The notes: generated from the sequence alone by a model not told the origin. 64,000 nt of DNA from Edaphochlamys debaryana (GCA_016858145.1 JAEHOE010000050.1:62001-126000); one strand, 5' to 3'; shown: positions 39,101 to 54,100, counted from the stretch's first letter. Numbers and translations are program-made.

Positions 39101-42100
39101 TGTTCCAGCGCATCGCCCGCGAGATCGGCGACCGCGTAGAGAACGCCGTGGACCTGCGCCACATCTTCCGCATGTCCTCGGCGGAGGCGGGGGAGCTGCT
39201 CAAGGCGCGTGGGGGGGAGGAGGGGCGGAGTGTTTGCGAGGGCTCTTGAAGGGAGCACGGGTGCCGCAACCTGGGTCTGGCACGAGGTCCCGGCTAGCAG
39301 ACAACCTGTGATGCTGCCTTGAAGGGCCCTCCTTCTTCCTAAGTCGCTCCCGCCCCTCTTCCCCGCCTCTCGCTTCCCGCTTGTTGCCCCCTTCACCTCC
39401 CCCTCCCCCCAGGTGTGCAAGTCGGTGCTGGAGCACTGGCTGTCCACCTACATGGCCATGCGCGAGAAGATCGAGCTCAGCGGCCGCGATGCTCGCTGGG
39501 AGTTCCCCAAGCAGCTGCTGTTTGCGCGCACCAACTACATGGCCGAGATCTGCGCCGACCTGATCGAGATGGTGGAGATCGTGGACGACTTCTTCCGCTT
39601 CCTGGGGCCCGAGCTCAAGGCCGTCACGGGTGAGCGGAGCCGCCGCTGGCCTGCGCAGCTGAGCCCCCTCCCCCCACCGTGTACGCCCCTTTCCTCGGTA
39701 CGGCTGCTCCTTGCTCATCTTCACGTCTAAGTCTCATGCCCCCCCCCCCCCCCCCCCCCCGCTCCCCCCCTCCCCCCCACCCCCACCCCCCAGGCGACAC
39801 GGCCGGCATCGACCGCGTGGTGCACCGCGTGGTGGCCATGTACGAGCCCATCGAGTCCATCTCCTTCAACGTGTTCGACTACGGCAACTTGCACGAGTGG
39901 AAGGCCGCCAAGGCGCAGTTCTACGCCGACAACGAGGACATCAAGGCCGCCACGCGCGAGCTCATCGACACCTCGTTCCGCAAGCTGCGCTCCGCCGAGG
40001 GCGCCTGCGAGCTTCTGCAGAGCTTCAAGTCCATCAAGAGCAAGGGCGCCATCCAGAAGCAGGCGAGGAGGAGGAGGGGTACAGAGGGAGGGGAGAGGGA
40101 GGGGAAAGGGGCCGCTAGGCTGCCGCATAGGCTGGGCATGGTCCTGGGGACGCGGGCCTGAGCAGGCGGGGCGGCGTCTGGCAGCCGGGTCCGCTCTCCG
40201 GGCCGCGGCCGACTCTCCTCCTTCCCATCCTGCCCTTCCCCCCGCAACGCCCCCTCCAGGTGATGAACAAGTTCAACGACATCCTGGAGCAGTTTGCTCG
40301 CGAGATCGAGCAGACCGCCGACATTTTTGAGCGCAACAAGGACGCGCCCCCCGTGACCAAGAACCAGCCCCCGGTGGCCGGCGCCATAAAGTGGGTGCGC
40401 TCGCTGCTGGAGCGGCTCAAGCGCACCATGGCCAAGCTGCTGAGCACGGAGGAGGTGGGAGGGGGAGGGCGGGGGTGGGGGGCGGGCCGGTGCAAGGCGG
40501 AGGGGGCGGCGCTAGAAGGCCAGTAAGAGGTCAGGGGCAGGGTCCAGGGTCAGGGCACTTGGGACAGGGGCTATTCGCGGTGGCCGTCAGCGGCCTCCAA
40601 CGGCCCCGACCCCATCTCCTTCCCCCTCGTCCCCCCCCACACCCGCAGGAGATCATCCGCACCACCGAGGTGGGCCAGGCCGTGGAGGCCAAGTTCAAGT
40701 CCTTTGCCCGCACCGTGATGCACACGGAGAAGAAGTGGTTCAGCGGCTGGAGCGACACCATCAACGCGGTGGCCATGCAGCACCTCAAGCAGACCATCTT
40801 CAGGCGCAACGCGGCCAGCAGTGAGCGGGGATCATGGGGGGGGGGGCCGCGGGCAGCAGGGGAGAGAGGCGGGCTGCATGCGGCCAGTGTGGCCGTCATG
40901 CATCTGCCCCGCATTGATGGTTATACCAACCCCAAGTTCAAGTCCCCACCCCTCTCCTTCCTTCCCCCTCTCCCCCGCCCCCAGACCGCGTGGAGGTCAA
41001 CTTCCACACCGACCTGGTGCGCCTCATCCGCGAGACGCGCTACCTGGACCGCATGGGCTTCCCCATCCCCGAGATCGCGCTCAACGTGGCGCTGCAGGAG
41101 GACAAGTTCCTGCAGTGGCTGGAGGGGCTCAACTCCATGCTGGCCAAGTACTACGAGGTGGGGCCCTTGTATGTGGCGTGGGGGTGCACGGGGGAGGAGG
41201 GGCTGTTGCTTGGCGGCCGCTGGTCAGGGCCTTGGCGATGGTTGGTGAGACTCAAACAGCCTCCACTGCCCTCCTCTTCCGCCCTGCTTGACGCATCTCC
41301 TCCGCCGCCCCTCCGCCCCTTCCCCCCCAGACCATCGACCAGCTGTCCACCGTGGAGCGGGAGCTCATGGAGCGCAAGCTGGAGGAGCTGGAGAGCTGCC
41401 TGCAGCCCGGCTTCACCATCCTCAACTGGAACTCGCTGGGCATCACCGAGTTTATCGGCGCCTGCGACAAGGCCATCGCCACCTTCCAGCAGCTCGTCAA
41501 GCAGGTGCGGAGGGAGCGGAGGGGGGGGGGGCTGGGGATGCCGGTTGGAAGCGGGACCAGGTGCACGGTCAGGTGGGGGCTCACGGCGGTGGAGTTGGTC
41601 AAGTAGGAGGAGCACCGCCCGCACACATGCCTCTTTGACTTTAAACCCTGTTCTCCTCAACCCCTCTCCCTTTCAACCCCATCCCCATCCCCCATCCCAC
41701 GCACCCAGGTCCAGAAGAACTCGGGCATCATCGAGCAGGTGGTGTACGCCATCGCGGGGGCGCAGCTGGTCACCGAGCCGGAGGAGGGTGAGCCGGGGCC
41801 GGGCGGCGGGCACAGCTCAGGGCGGGGAGCGAGCTGGGAGGCCGAGCCCAGACACGTGCTTGGCTCCACCCAGCACCTTGCACCGCGTCGCCCCTTACAC
41901 CCGCCCTCTCTTTCCCCCGCCTCTCCCCACGGACTCTCGTCGTCCTCTTGCCTTCTGACCCCCCTTCCTCTCCCCCCTCTCCTCTCCTTTCCTCTTCTTC
42001 CCCCACCGCCCCCAGGCTCCGAGGTCCTGGACCTCCAGGAGTTCCACGAGCACATTGAGCGGCAGCGCCTGGCGGCCCTGGAGGCGCTGGTCAAGAAGTA

Positions 42101-45100
42101 CCGCACCATCAGCCCGCTGCTGGGCAAGATCGAGGAGGTGGTGGCCGGCACCAACAGCGGCAAGAGCCCCGGGCTCACCGGCTACTACGCCTTCTGGGAG
42201 CGGGCCATCTTCAACGCACTCAACACGATGGTGCTGTCGGCCATGACGAGGCTGCAGGTGTGTGGTGTGAGGGGCTACGGCGGGGGTAGTGCGGACGAAA
42301 GAGGGCGGAGGGCTTGGGCTTACGGTGTGGTGCTGCAGCACTGTTGTTCCTGGTGAGGTTTCGGGTCGGGGCGATGTTGCAAGTTGACCTCTCCGCTACC
42401 CGTTACCCGCCTCCCTCAAACCTCCTCAATCGCCTCCCTCTCCCCCTCCTCCCCCACCCCAGGACATGATTGACGAGCGCTCCAAGCACTACGAGGGCGT
42501 CCGCAAGGCGCCCCTGTTCAAGGTGACGGTGTCCCTGCAGTCGGTGGACGTGGTAGTGCAGCCGCCCATGGCCGAGGTGAACAAGGCGCTGGGGCGGCTG
42601 GTGCGGTCGCTGGTGGAGTCCACCAAGGCCTTTGTGCGGTGGATGGACGGCACCTGCATCGAGACGCCCGAGCAGCGGGGCGCCACGGACGACGACGAGC
42701 CCATCGTCTTCACCTTCTACTGGGACGTGGCGGCCAACCCGCAGGTGCGTGCGGGTGCCTTGCTTGACGGGCTCCTTACCCTTTTATCTGGCTGGATCAG
42801 TAGCCGCTGCCTGTGCTTCCCGTGAATGCCCCTCGCCTCCCCTCCTTGTCTTCACCCCTTGCCTCCACCCCTTCCCGCCTCCCCACCCGCCCCCCCAGGT
42901 GATCAAGACCATGCTCAACCTCAACCAGTCCATCCAGAAGGCCATCACCAGTGTCAACAAGTACACCGAGTCCTGGCGCCGCCACCAGTCGCTGTGGAAA
43001 ACCGACAAGAACAGCGTGCTGGACAAGTTCAAGGCGCGCGACCCCTCGGCGGCGGCCTTCGAGGACAAGCTGTCCAAGTACATGAAGGTGGGCCGCCGTG
43101 CGGAGGGTGCGGGGCTGTGGCCTCAGGCGCCGTGAGCGGCCAGCTGCCTGTGGAAGTCCGCAGGGGCCAGTACCCTAGCGTGGAGGGCGGCGGTGTCAAG
43201 ACAGCGACCCGTCCTCAACCCCTTCCCTCCCCGTCCGCTCCTCCCTTCCCCGTGCTGCAGATGTCGCACGAGATCGCGCTGCAGGCCCGGGACTTCGACC
43301 AGGACTTCATCCGCGTCTCCTGCCACGCGCTGGCCTCCTCGGTGTGCGACGAGGCGCTGTCCTGGGTGCGCGCCATCAGCCAGACCATGCGCGAGCTGGA
43401 CTCCGCCACCGAGTCCGCCCTGCGCGACAAGATTGGGCGCTACCAGGCCGCCCTGCACCGCCCACCCGCCACCCTGGAGGAGCTCAAGCAGGTGCTCAAC
43501 ACGGTCAACACCATCCGGTGAGGAAACAGGGAGGGGGAGGAAGGAGATGCTGGGGTAGGAGCTGCAGCCTCGGGTCTGGATGAGGGGCTTGAAAGGGGAG
43601 GCCGCTGAGGCTGGCTCCGACCCGCTGCCTCGTCATCTTGCCTCCTTCTCCCCCCCTCCCCTTCAGCGGTGAGAGCATGCTGATGGAGCTGCGCTACACG
43701 GACCTGGAGGAGCGCTACCGCACCCGCCTGCTCTACGCCACCAACCCCGACGAGACCGCCTCCTGCGAGGGGGAGCTCAAGTCGGCGTGCCAGGTGCGGA
43801 ACGGACCTTGCCCCGCCCTGCCCTGCCCTGCCCTGCCCTAGCCCTGCACGGACTGACGTGACCGGCCTTCGACTGTGCAGAGCTTCCCTTCCATCCCCTC
43901 GCTGCTCCCCTGCCCACGCCCTCGTCTAACCCCTCACCCCGCACCCCTCCCCCCACCTCCCCTCCCCCCAGGTCCGCGAGCTGTGGCTGTCGCTGCTGAA
44001 TGAGGCGGACGAGGTGGACTGGTCCCTGGAGGAGACCAAGAAGCAGTTCAGCGAGACCACCCGCCAGCAGGTGAGCAGCCCCTCCTGCCTACCCTCGCAT
44101 CCACATCAAGCCCTTCCGCACCCTCTTCTGCGCCGAAGACCCCTGCTTGCAGTACGCGGCCCGCTCTCGGGCCCCATTCCCCAACCTCTCGTCCCCTTCA
44201 CCCAACCCCTTTTCCCCCTCCCCTTCCCCCCTCCCCCAGGTGGCCGACTTTGCCGCCTCCACCACGGAGCTGTGGGAGCGCTTCCGCACCAGCGGCCCCG
44301 GCCTGCCCACCGTGGAGCTGGCGGCGGGGCTGGAGGACCTGCACAAGTACGAAGCCTCGCTGGCCGTGGCGCTGCGGCAGCGCGAGCAGCTGGTGCTGGC
44401 GGAGAAGCTGTTCGACATGGACATCACCGCCTACCCGGAGCTAGCGCAGCTGGAGGCCGAGATACGCAAGCTGGCGCAGGTGCGGGGGGGTGGGGTGGAG
44501 CTGCCGGACGGGGTATTCGGCGGTGTCGGTGGCGGTGTGAAGGAGAGTGGCAAGCAGAGTGGCGAGCAGAGTGGCAAGATGAGGGTGGCCTCTCTCCGCC
44601 AAACTTGTTGTTTCCCTCCCCGTTCCCCAGGTGTACAATGTGTACGCGGAGCACGCGGAGGCGGTGCGGCAGTACGCCAGCCAGCTGTGGAGCGAGCTGG
44701 ACGTGGGCAAGATGATGTCCGGCACCGAGGCCATCCTCACCAAGCTGCGCAAGCTCAAGTCGCTCAAGCTGCTGCCCGTGTTCGAGCTGGTGGACAAGGA
44801 GATCCAGGGCTTCTACAACTCGCTGCCGCTCATGAAGGAGCTCAAGAGCGAGGCGCTCAGGTGAGCCCGCCGGAGGGCCTGGGCCCTGGGGTCATGCACG
44901 GGTCTGGTTGGAACCGGTTACCGGTACCCGTGGAAGGGGGGGCGGGGGGGCTTTACAGGACAGGGAGAGTCGGCCTTCTCGCACTCACCCTTCTTGGCTC
45001 TCGGTTCCCCGCAGGAAGCGGCACTGGACCCGGCTGATGGAGGTGACGAGCCAGGAGTTCGACATGGACCCCAAGACCTTCACGCTGGGCAACATGTTCG

Positions 45101-48100
45101 CCATGCAGCTGCACAAGTACGCCGAGGAGATCGGCAAGATCACCAACGCGGCGGTCAAGGAGCTCACGGTGCGGGGGGGCGCAGGGGCGGGCACGGGCCC
45201 GGCAGCCGTTTCAGTGCGCGGCGGCGGTGCTGTGTGAGGAGCTGGGGTTGGGCCAACAGTCAGCACGCTTCAGGCCTAAGCTCCCAAGCAACGACTGACA
45301 GTGTTTCCGTTGCCCTGTGTCTCTGCCTGCATGCTCCTCGGTCCGCAGATCGAGTCCGAGATCCGCAAGCTGGCGGACGTGTGGCGCGAGCAGCGCTTCG
45401 AGCTGGGCAAGTACATGAAGGGCCCCGAGGACCGCGGCTGGGTGCTGCGCAGCACCGAGGACATCCTGGTGCTGCTGGAGGACATGGGGCTCAACCTGCA
45501 GTCCATGATGGCGTCGCCCTTCGTGCGCCCCTTCCTGACCGAGGTGGGGGACTGGGGTGGTGGGAAGCGGGGGAGGGACAAGTGCTCCGGGCGCTCCGCC
45601 GAGTTTTAAAGACGGGGAAGCGTCCTGGGCTCCTTAACTCTCCCCACTGACTGGGCCTTGGGCGCAAGATTTCACCTCTCACCCTCCCCCTCCCGCCTCC
45701 CCTCCTCACCCCGGCTCCCAGGTCCGCGCGTGGGAGCAAAAGCTGTCCCTGATCGGCGAGTGCATCGAGGTGTGGATGCACGTGCAGCGCAAGTGGATGT
45801 ACCTCGAGTCCATCTTCGTGGGCTCCGACGACATCCGCCACCAGCTGCCCGCCGAGGCCAAGCGCTTCGACAACATCGACCGCCAGTGGCAGAAGATCAT
45901 GAACGACACCTCCAAGAACACCGTGGTGCTGGACGCCTGCACCGCCGACGGCCGGCTGGACCTGCTCAAGTCGCTGTCGGAGCAGCTGGAGATCTGCCAG
46001 AAGTCGCTGTCCGAGTACCTGGACACCAAGCGCTGCGCCTTCCCGCGCTTCTTCTTCATCTCGGACGACGAGCTGCTGTCCATCCTGGGCACCTCGGACC
46101 CCACCAGCGTGCAGGTGCGGGGGGAGGGGCCGCGGGCAGGGGTGTGTCTGGGCTAAGCACTTCGGTCGTGGAGAGGCAGGGAGCGGGAAAGGGGCGGTAG
46201 GGAGACAGGCTGGCTGGAGGTCGGGCCAGGGCAGGGGACAGGGGGCGTGACTCAACGGGCTGGAGGCTGGGGCCTGACTCCCTCCCCTCCGCCCCCTCCC
46301 CGCAGGAGCACATGCTCAAGCTCTTTGACAACTGCGCGGCGCTGGTGTTTGGCCGCGGCAACAAGACCATCACGGGCATGGTCAGCAGCGAGAAGGAGGG
46401 CTTCGAGTTCCGCAACGTGGTGCCCATCGAGGGCGCCGTGGAGCTGTGGATGACCAACGTGGAGGCGGAGATGCGCAAGACGCTCTACCAGGTGCGGCGC
46501 AGCCCTCCCCTTGGGGCGGAAGGGGAGCTGCTCTGGGGGTGTCAGCTGAGTCTCAGTATGGGCACTTGAAGGCCTGAACCGGTAGTAGTAGAACCGGTCA
46601 GTGCATCTAGGTCCTTGCATGCTTGAGCGCGCACCCGTCTCTTGAAACCCCCACCCTACCCCTCGGACCGTGCCCCCCCAGATCACCAAGGAGGGCATCT
46701 TCTACTACGCCAAGTCGCCCCGCACCAAGTGGATCAGCGAGAATCTGGGAATGGTGACGCTGGTGGGCAGCCAGATCTGGTGGACGTGGGAGACGGAGGA
46801 CGTGTTCCGCCGCGTGCGCGACGGCAACAAGCACGCCATGAAGGACTTTGCGGCCAAGCTCACCAGCCAGCTCACCGAGCTGACCGGCATGGTGGGCGTG
46901 GCGTTGAGGGGCCAGGGCAGGGATGTGTCATGTGCGCGTGGGGGGAGGAAGTGGGGGCATGGGACCATGGCTGTTAGTGCTATCGCCCTATCTTGCGACA
47001 GGGCCCTTCCATTCATCCTCTTCACCCGCCGCCCCTCCCCGGTCCCTTCCCCCCTCCCGCCCACCCCCAGGTCCGCTCCGACCTGTCCAACGAGGTGCGC
47101 AAGAAGGTCAACACGCTCATCATCATCGACGTGCACGCCCGCGACATCATCGACACCTATGTGCGCGACTCCATCGTGGACGCGCGCGAGTTCGCGTGGG
47201 AGAGCCAGCTGCGCTTCTACTGGGACCGCCAGCAGGACGACATCCTCATCCGCCAGTGCACGGGTGGGGATCCGGGGCCGGGGGAGGGGGGGGGCTGTGG
47301 GCTGCACGTGGGTCGGCGGGGCGGGCAGGACACAGCTGATGCGACGCTGAATCGCTTGCCGATACCGCTCTCCCTTCCTCCTCCCAGGCCTGTTCAAGTA
47401 CGGCTACGAGTATATGGGCCTTAACGGGCGCCTGGTCATCACGGCGCTCACGGACCGCTGCTACATGACGCTCACCACCGCCCTCACCTACCGCCTGGGG
47501 GGGGCACCGGCGGGGCCGGCCGGCACGGGTGCGTACGGGGGGGGGCCGGGGGGGCGCTGTGGGGGGATGGCAGTTGACACGCTTCTTTGCCTTCATCAGG
47601 CCCGCATGAGCGATCCGCTCCCTTGCTCAGCTCCTGCGCTCTCTCCGTCCACCCCCAGGCAAGACCGAGACCACCAAGGACCTGGCCAAGTCCATGGCGC
47701 TGCTGTGCGTGGTGTTCAACTGCGGGGAGGGCCTGGACTACAAGGTGCGCCCCGGGGCGGGGGGTGGGGCCCTGGCTGGCCGCGGTGGGGACCGTGCAGG
47801 GGGCTGCACGGCCGCTTCAGCTGACTGCTGGGCCTCTCCAAGCTACCCGCATGCAACCCTCACCAGCCTGTCTCCCCTCCCACACCTCCTCTTGCTCTTT
47901 GCCTCCCTCCCGCCCCCCCCCCCCAGGCCATGGGCTCCATCTTCAGCGGCCTGGTGCAGTGCGGCGCCTGGGGCTGCTTCGACGAGTTCAACCGCATCGA
48001 GGCAGAGGTGGGTTGGGGGGTGGGGGCCGAAAGCGAACTGGAGAACAACAACTGGGCGTTCACCTGCTCTGTCCCACCGTCACGCCGTGGCGTCTGTTGC

Positions 48101-51100
48101 GCCTCGACCCACTCTTCTGCCCCTGGCCGCCCGCCGCCCCTCCCCCCCAGGTGCTGTCGGTGGTGAGCAGCCAGATCAAGCAGATCCAGGAGGCGCTCAA
48201 GAACGACCTGACGCGCTTCCAGTTCGAGGGCAAGGAGATCTCCATCGACCCGCGCACCGGCATCTTCATCACCATGAACCCGGGCTACGCGGGCCGCACC
48301 GAGCTGCCCGACAACCTCAAGGTACGGTACGGGCATGATGCGGGGCTTGTCGGAGACGCCTTGGCATACGGTAACAGCCATGCGCCACTGCTGCCCTCCC
48401 TGCCTCTCCCCTCCCCGTGGCTCCTGCCCACGGCCTCTTCGGCGCGCATGTCCTTGTCAAGCCCAAGCCCAAGCCCAAGCCCAAGTCCAACCCCACTGCC
48501 AAACCACCCCACCCCACCCCCCGCAGGCGCTGTTCCGGCCCGTGACCATGGTGGTGCCCGATCTGGAGCAGATCTGCGAGATCATGCTCTTCTCCGAGGG
48601 CTTCGACTCGGCCAAGGTGCTGGCCAAGAAGATGACGGTGCTGTACAAGCTGTCGCGCGAGCAGCTGTCCAAGCAGCACCACTACGACTTCGGCCTGCGC
48701 GCGCTCAAGTCGGTGCTGGTCATGGCCGGCTCGCTCAAGCGCGGCGCGCCCGACATGTCGGAGCAGCTGGTGCTGATGCGCGCGCTGCGCGACATGAACC
48801 TGCCCAAGTTCATCTTTGACGACGTGCCGCTGTTCCTGGGGCTCATCAACGACCTCTTCCCGGGTGGGGCAAGGGGAAGGCTGGCGCGCATGTGCAGGAG
48901 CAGAGGGTGGCGAGGGGGGCCAAAGCGGGGCGGCTTGGGGTGGTGCGGGCGTGAATTCCCCGGTCCATGCTTGGGTCAGTAGGCTTGGCAAGGTCCTCCC
49001 TAACTCCCCCTCCCTCCTTCATTCCCCCCCCACACACACAGGCATGGACTGCCCCCGCGTGCGCTACCCCCAGTTCAACGACGTGGTGGAGGCTGACCTG
49101 GCGGACCAGGGCTACAAGGTGCTCACCGACCCCAGCGAGCAGGTGAGCGGGCGGCCTGGCAGGGGGTGGGCAGGGGCGTGGGTGGGGTTGGTGTGGGAGC
49201 CTGAAGCCAAGAGCCCAGCTTGCCCTGGGCTCAGCTCCGTCCTTATAACCTGTCTCTCTGTCAGGCATACCTTGGGCCTGCACCCCGCCCTTGATTGTCC
49301 ACCCGCACCCCTGCCTTCCTTCACCCCAGGTTGACAAGGTGGTTCAGCTGTACGAGGTGATGATGACGCGGCACACCACCATGGTCGTGGGCCAGACGGG
49401 CGGCGGCAAGACCGTCATCCTCAACACGCTGGCGCGGGCACAGACCAAGCTGGGCAAGAAGACGCACCTGTACACCATCAACCCCAAGGCCATCTCCGTG
49501 TCCGAGCTGTACGGCGTGCTGGACAAGGACACGCGCGACTGGACGGACGGCCTGCTGTCCAACATCTTCAGGTGGGAGGCGGGGCTAGAGGCTGCGCTTC
49601 GTGCAACCTTGTCGATTGCTTCGGCACCTTGCTGCAACATGCGGGGGCTGAGCGTGACTCGGAGCCGCCGCCTTGGTCCCTGGCCGCTGCGTTAACCGTG
49701 TGCTGCTACAAGGATGCTAGAAAAGCATGAGCTAAACCTTCCTCCGCGCCCACTCTCCCGCACGGCCCCCTGCAGGGAGATGAACAAGCCGCTGCCCGCC
49801 GAGCGCGACGAGGCCCGCTACCTGGTGTTCGACGGCGACGTGGACGCGGTGTGGGTGGAGAACATGAACAGCGTCATGGACGACAACAAGCTGCTCACGC
49901 TGCCCAACGGCGAGCGCATCCGCCTGCAGAACCACTGCAAGCTGCTGTTCGAGGTGTACGACCTGCAGTACGCCTCGCCCGCAACCATCTCGCGGTGAGG
50001 GCTGATCCGCGGGGGGAAGCCGCTGTGTGCTGCGGGGCCCGTGCCACACCTTCTCAGGGGGACAGGGCCGGCCTTCGAGGCTTCACGCTGTGACTTGGTG
50101 TACGTCTTGCCCGCTCCGCAACGACCCGCCACTTGCCCCTACCCCTCCCTCCCTCCCACCCCCCAGCTGCGGCATGGTGTACGTGGACAGCCGCAACCTG
50201 GGCTACAAGCCCTACATCTACACCTGGCTCAACGCGCGCAGCAAGCAGGGCGAGGTGGACATCCTGCGCGGCCTGTTTGAGAAGTACGCGGTGCCGGCCG
50301 TGGACTGGGTGCTGGAGGGCGTGGACGGCGAGGAGCTGGTGCGGCGGCCCAAGCAGGCCGTGCCCGTGACCAACCTCAACATGATCACGCAGCTGTGCAA
50401 CCTGCTCAACGCCGTCATCACCGACCACCCGCGCATGAGCGACCCGCAGATCCTGGAGGCGGTCTTCATCTTCTGCACCATCTGGTCGCTGGGTGAGCAG
50501 GGATTCGTGAGCAGGGGGTTGGAGGCAGCCGCTTAGACGGGGCAGCAGGGACGCAAAGGCGCGGCGGGCGTAAGGCCGAGCCGAGAGCGCAGACCTGCAG
50601 GCACGGGGGTTGAGGCCCTGGCCAACCCGCTCCGTCCCTCCTCTAACCCCCCCGCTTCCCCCCTCAGGCGCGGCGCTCATCCAGCGCCCCGACTGCACCG
50701 ACCGCGACCGCTTCGACGCCTTCGTCAAGCACATCGCGTCCATGGGCCTGGTGGACGGCGAGCGCGTGGCGGCCACGCAGCTGCCCGCGCGCTCGCTGTA
50801 CGAGTACTGCTTCGACACGCACGAGGGCGTGTGGAAGTCCTGGCGCTCCTACCTGCAGCCCTACGAGCCGCCCGCGGACGGCGCCTTCGCCAAGATCCTG
50901 GTGCCCACTGTGGACGTGGTGCGCTCCACGTGGCTGCTCAACACCGTGGTGGCGGCCGGCAAGCCCTGCCTGTTCGTGGGCGAGTCCGGCACCGCCAAGT
51001 CCGTCACCATCGCCAACTACCTGGCGCACCTGGACGCCTCCATCAACATTGTGCTCAACGTCAACTTCTCCTCGCGCACCTCCTCGCTGGACGTGCAGCG

Positions 51101-54100
51101 CGCCATCGAGGACAGCACGGAGAAGCGGACCAAGGTGGGGGCTGCGGCGGAGGGGGCTGGTAGAGGGCAGGAACTGGTAAAGGGCTGGAGGCTGTGGGGG
51201 CTTGGGGCGGGATGGGGAGGGGTTCCCAGGCGGCTGTAACGCAACGCACCTTCCTCACGCAACGCACCTTACCTGCCTTGTCTCTGGCGCTCAACCTTGG
51301 CCTCCCTCCTGTCCTCCGCTCCTCCGCCCACTGCCCACCCACTATGCAGGACACGTACGGCCCTCCCATGGGCAAGCGGCTGCTCATGTTCATCGACGAC
51401 CTCAACATGCCCCGCGTGGACACCTACGGCACGCAGCAGCCCATCGCGCTGCTCAAGCTCTTCATCGAGCGCCGCGGGCTGTACGACCGCGGCAAGGAGC
51501 TGAGCTGGAAGAACATGAAGGACGTGCAGGTGGGGAGGAGGCCAGGAGGGGGGGGTAGTAGGGAGGGGGAGGGGGGCCGGGCTGTTGGCTTTAAGGGTGG
51601 AGAGCTCTGCCTTGATGACCACGAAACCCTTACAGCCAGGCGCCCGCTGCAGCCCCTAACCGCCTCTTGCTTCTCCCCAGGTGGTCGGCGCCATGGGCCC
51701 GCCCGGCGGCGCGCGCAACCCGGTGGACCCCCGCTTCATCTCGCTGTTCAGTGTGTTCGAGATCCAGTTCCCCAGCAACGAGAACCTCCGCACCATCTAC
51801 CAGGTGCGTGTGCCTGCCTGCTATGCCCCTGGCCTGGCCTGTTGGCTCTGCAACCCCCTCCTAATGCTATCTTCCGACGGTACCCCTCGGCCGCCCCCCC
51901 TCCGCCCCCCCCCTCCCCCCCCAGGCCATCCTGTCCCGGCACCTGGCCAAGCTGCCCGCCGAGGAGATCCGCGACCAGCTGGGCGAGCGGCTCACGGACG
52001 TGACCCTGGAGCTGTACAACTTCATCATCGACCGCCTGCCGCCCACGCCCTCGCGCTTCCACTACATCTTCAACCTCCGCGACCTCTCCCGCATCTACGA
52101 GGGCCTGCTGCTGTCCGTGGGTGAGCCGAGGGCAGCTGCTCTCCAGGATACGCTAGCTCCAACGCACCCCACATTTCCTTGCCCCGCTTTCCAAACACCG
52201 CATTGTTCCTCCGCCATGTCTATCTCCACCCACTTTCCCTCTCCCTCCTCAGGCGACTGCTTCAAGACGCCCGAGCAGTTCCTGCGGCTATGGCACAACG
52301 AGTGCCTGCGCGTGCTGCACGACCGCCTCATCTCCACCGACGACAAGAAGCTGGTGTGCGAGCGCATGGAGGCGCTGGTGCAGCAGAAGTTCCCCAACCT
52401 GGCGGCGCACACGCTCACGTCGCCCGTGCTGTTTGGCGACTTCAAGTAAGCGACGACCACCGGCCTCAGGCCTTTCTCGCCCCTCCCATCCCCTGCTTTC
52501 CCGGTCCCAGCCCTCTCTCCTGGGCTCAAGGCCTCAGGCCCTCTTCATAGACCCCAACACCGGACCCACACCTCCCCCATTCCGCTGCTGCCCCGCCCCT
52601 CCCCGCCCCCCCAGGCACGCCGTGAACGAGCTCCTGGGCGAGGGCGAGGTGGCTCCCCGCATGTACGACGACCTGGGCGACTACGCGTCCATCAAGCCGC
52701 TGTTCGAGGAGATCATGCAGCTCTACAATCGCAAGCGCAAGCCGCTCAACCTGGTGTTCTTCGAGGACGCGCTGGAGCACCTCACGCGCATCCACCGCAC
52801 GCTGCGCCTGCCGCAGGTGAGATATCGGTCCTCCCCCCTCTCGCCCCCCTGGGACATGCTGCTTTCTTGCCTTCCCCTGCAGCTACGGCACCCCCTCCCC
52901 CGCAGCCGTGCCTCCGCTTAGTCCGCTAGGTTACCCCCTTCATCCTCCTCACCACCCCCACCAATCCCCGCCTCCCCCCAGGGCAACTGCCTGCTGGTGG
53001 GCGTGGGCGGCAGCGGCAAGCAGAGCCTGTCCAAGCTGGCCGCCTACACAGCCGGCTGCGAGGTGTTCGAGATCACGCTCACGCGCGGCTACGACGAGCT
53101 GGCCTTCCGCGAGGACCTCAAGCGCCTCTACGCCTTGCTGGGCGCGGACAACAAGCGCGTCATGTTCCTGTTCACGGACGCGCACGTGGCGGACGAGGGC
53201 TTCCTGGAGCTCATCAACAACATGCTCACCTCGGGCATGGTGCCCGCGCTCTACGACGGGGCCGAGAAGGACGGACTCATCAGCAGCGTGCGCGCCGAGG
53301 TGCGGCTGTGGCGGGGAAGCTAGGCTAGCCCACGCTGAAGGGCTGCCTGCAACACGCCGCCCTGACCCACACTGGGCCTTCCTGCCCCACACCACACTCG
53401 CTCACAGAGGCATTCGAACCCCCTCCCCCCACGCACCGCCCGCAGGTCGAGAAGAAGGGCCTGCTCATCACCAAGGAGTCGTGCTGGTCCTACTACGTGG
53501 ACAAGTGCCGCAACAACCTGCACGTGGTGCTGGCCATGAGCCCCGTGGGCGAGACGCTGCGCTCGCGCTGCCGCAACTTCCCGGGCATGGTCAACAACAC
53601 GGTCATCGACTGGTTCGAGCCCTGGCCCGAGCAGGCGCTCACGTCGGTGGCCTCCGTGTTCCTGGCCGAGGAGAACCTGCCCGAGGCGCTGCGGCCGCAG
53701 ATCGTCGAGCACATGGTCACCGTGCACCAGTCCGTGCGCAACTTCTCCGCGCGGTTCCTGGTGCGCTCGGGGGGGGGGGGGGCGGAGAGGGATGATAAGG
53801 GGCACGGAGGGCACCCAAAGACCGGCTGGGGAGGTGTGGAGGCGAAGCAGCCCATCCACATACCCATCCAAACCGCAACCCAACCCCCACCCCTCGGCCT
53901 CCCCCCCCCTCAGGAGGAGCTGCGCCGCTACAACTACGTGACACCCAAGAACTACCTGGACTTCATCAACAACTACAAGCGAGCGCTGGCCACCAACCGC
54001 CGCACCATCAGCGACACCGTCAGCCGGCTGTCGGGCGGGCTGGAGAAGCTCATCCAGGCGGCCGTGGAGGTGGACGCCATGCAGAAGGAGCTCAGCCAGG

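Larger units (their letters stand above)
36162..47263 (+). other. Dynein tail and linker-coding region (about exons 1-29)
   Basis: Tail exons carry DHC N-terminal regions 1 and 2. A low-complexity Ala/Pro/Glu/Gly segment (about residues 96-200, exon 4, 36796-37107) separates the first 95 residues from the conserved tail that begins at [16 protein letters not shown]. Linker landmarks include [17 protein letters not shown] (46040-46087 area) and [13 protein letters not shown]. These parts mediate docking to partner chains and the power stroke. Confidence 0.8.

Noticed and set aside
53401..53440. tRNA T-loop-like TTCGAAT on the minus strand
   Set aside because: The flanking bases do not form a five-pair stem, no cloverleaf follows, and it lies in a dynein intron.
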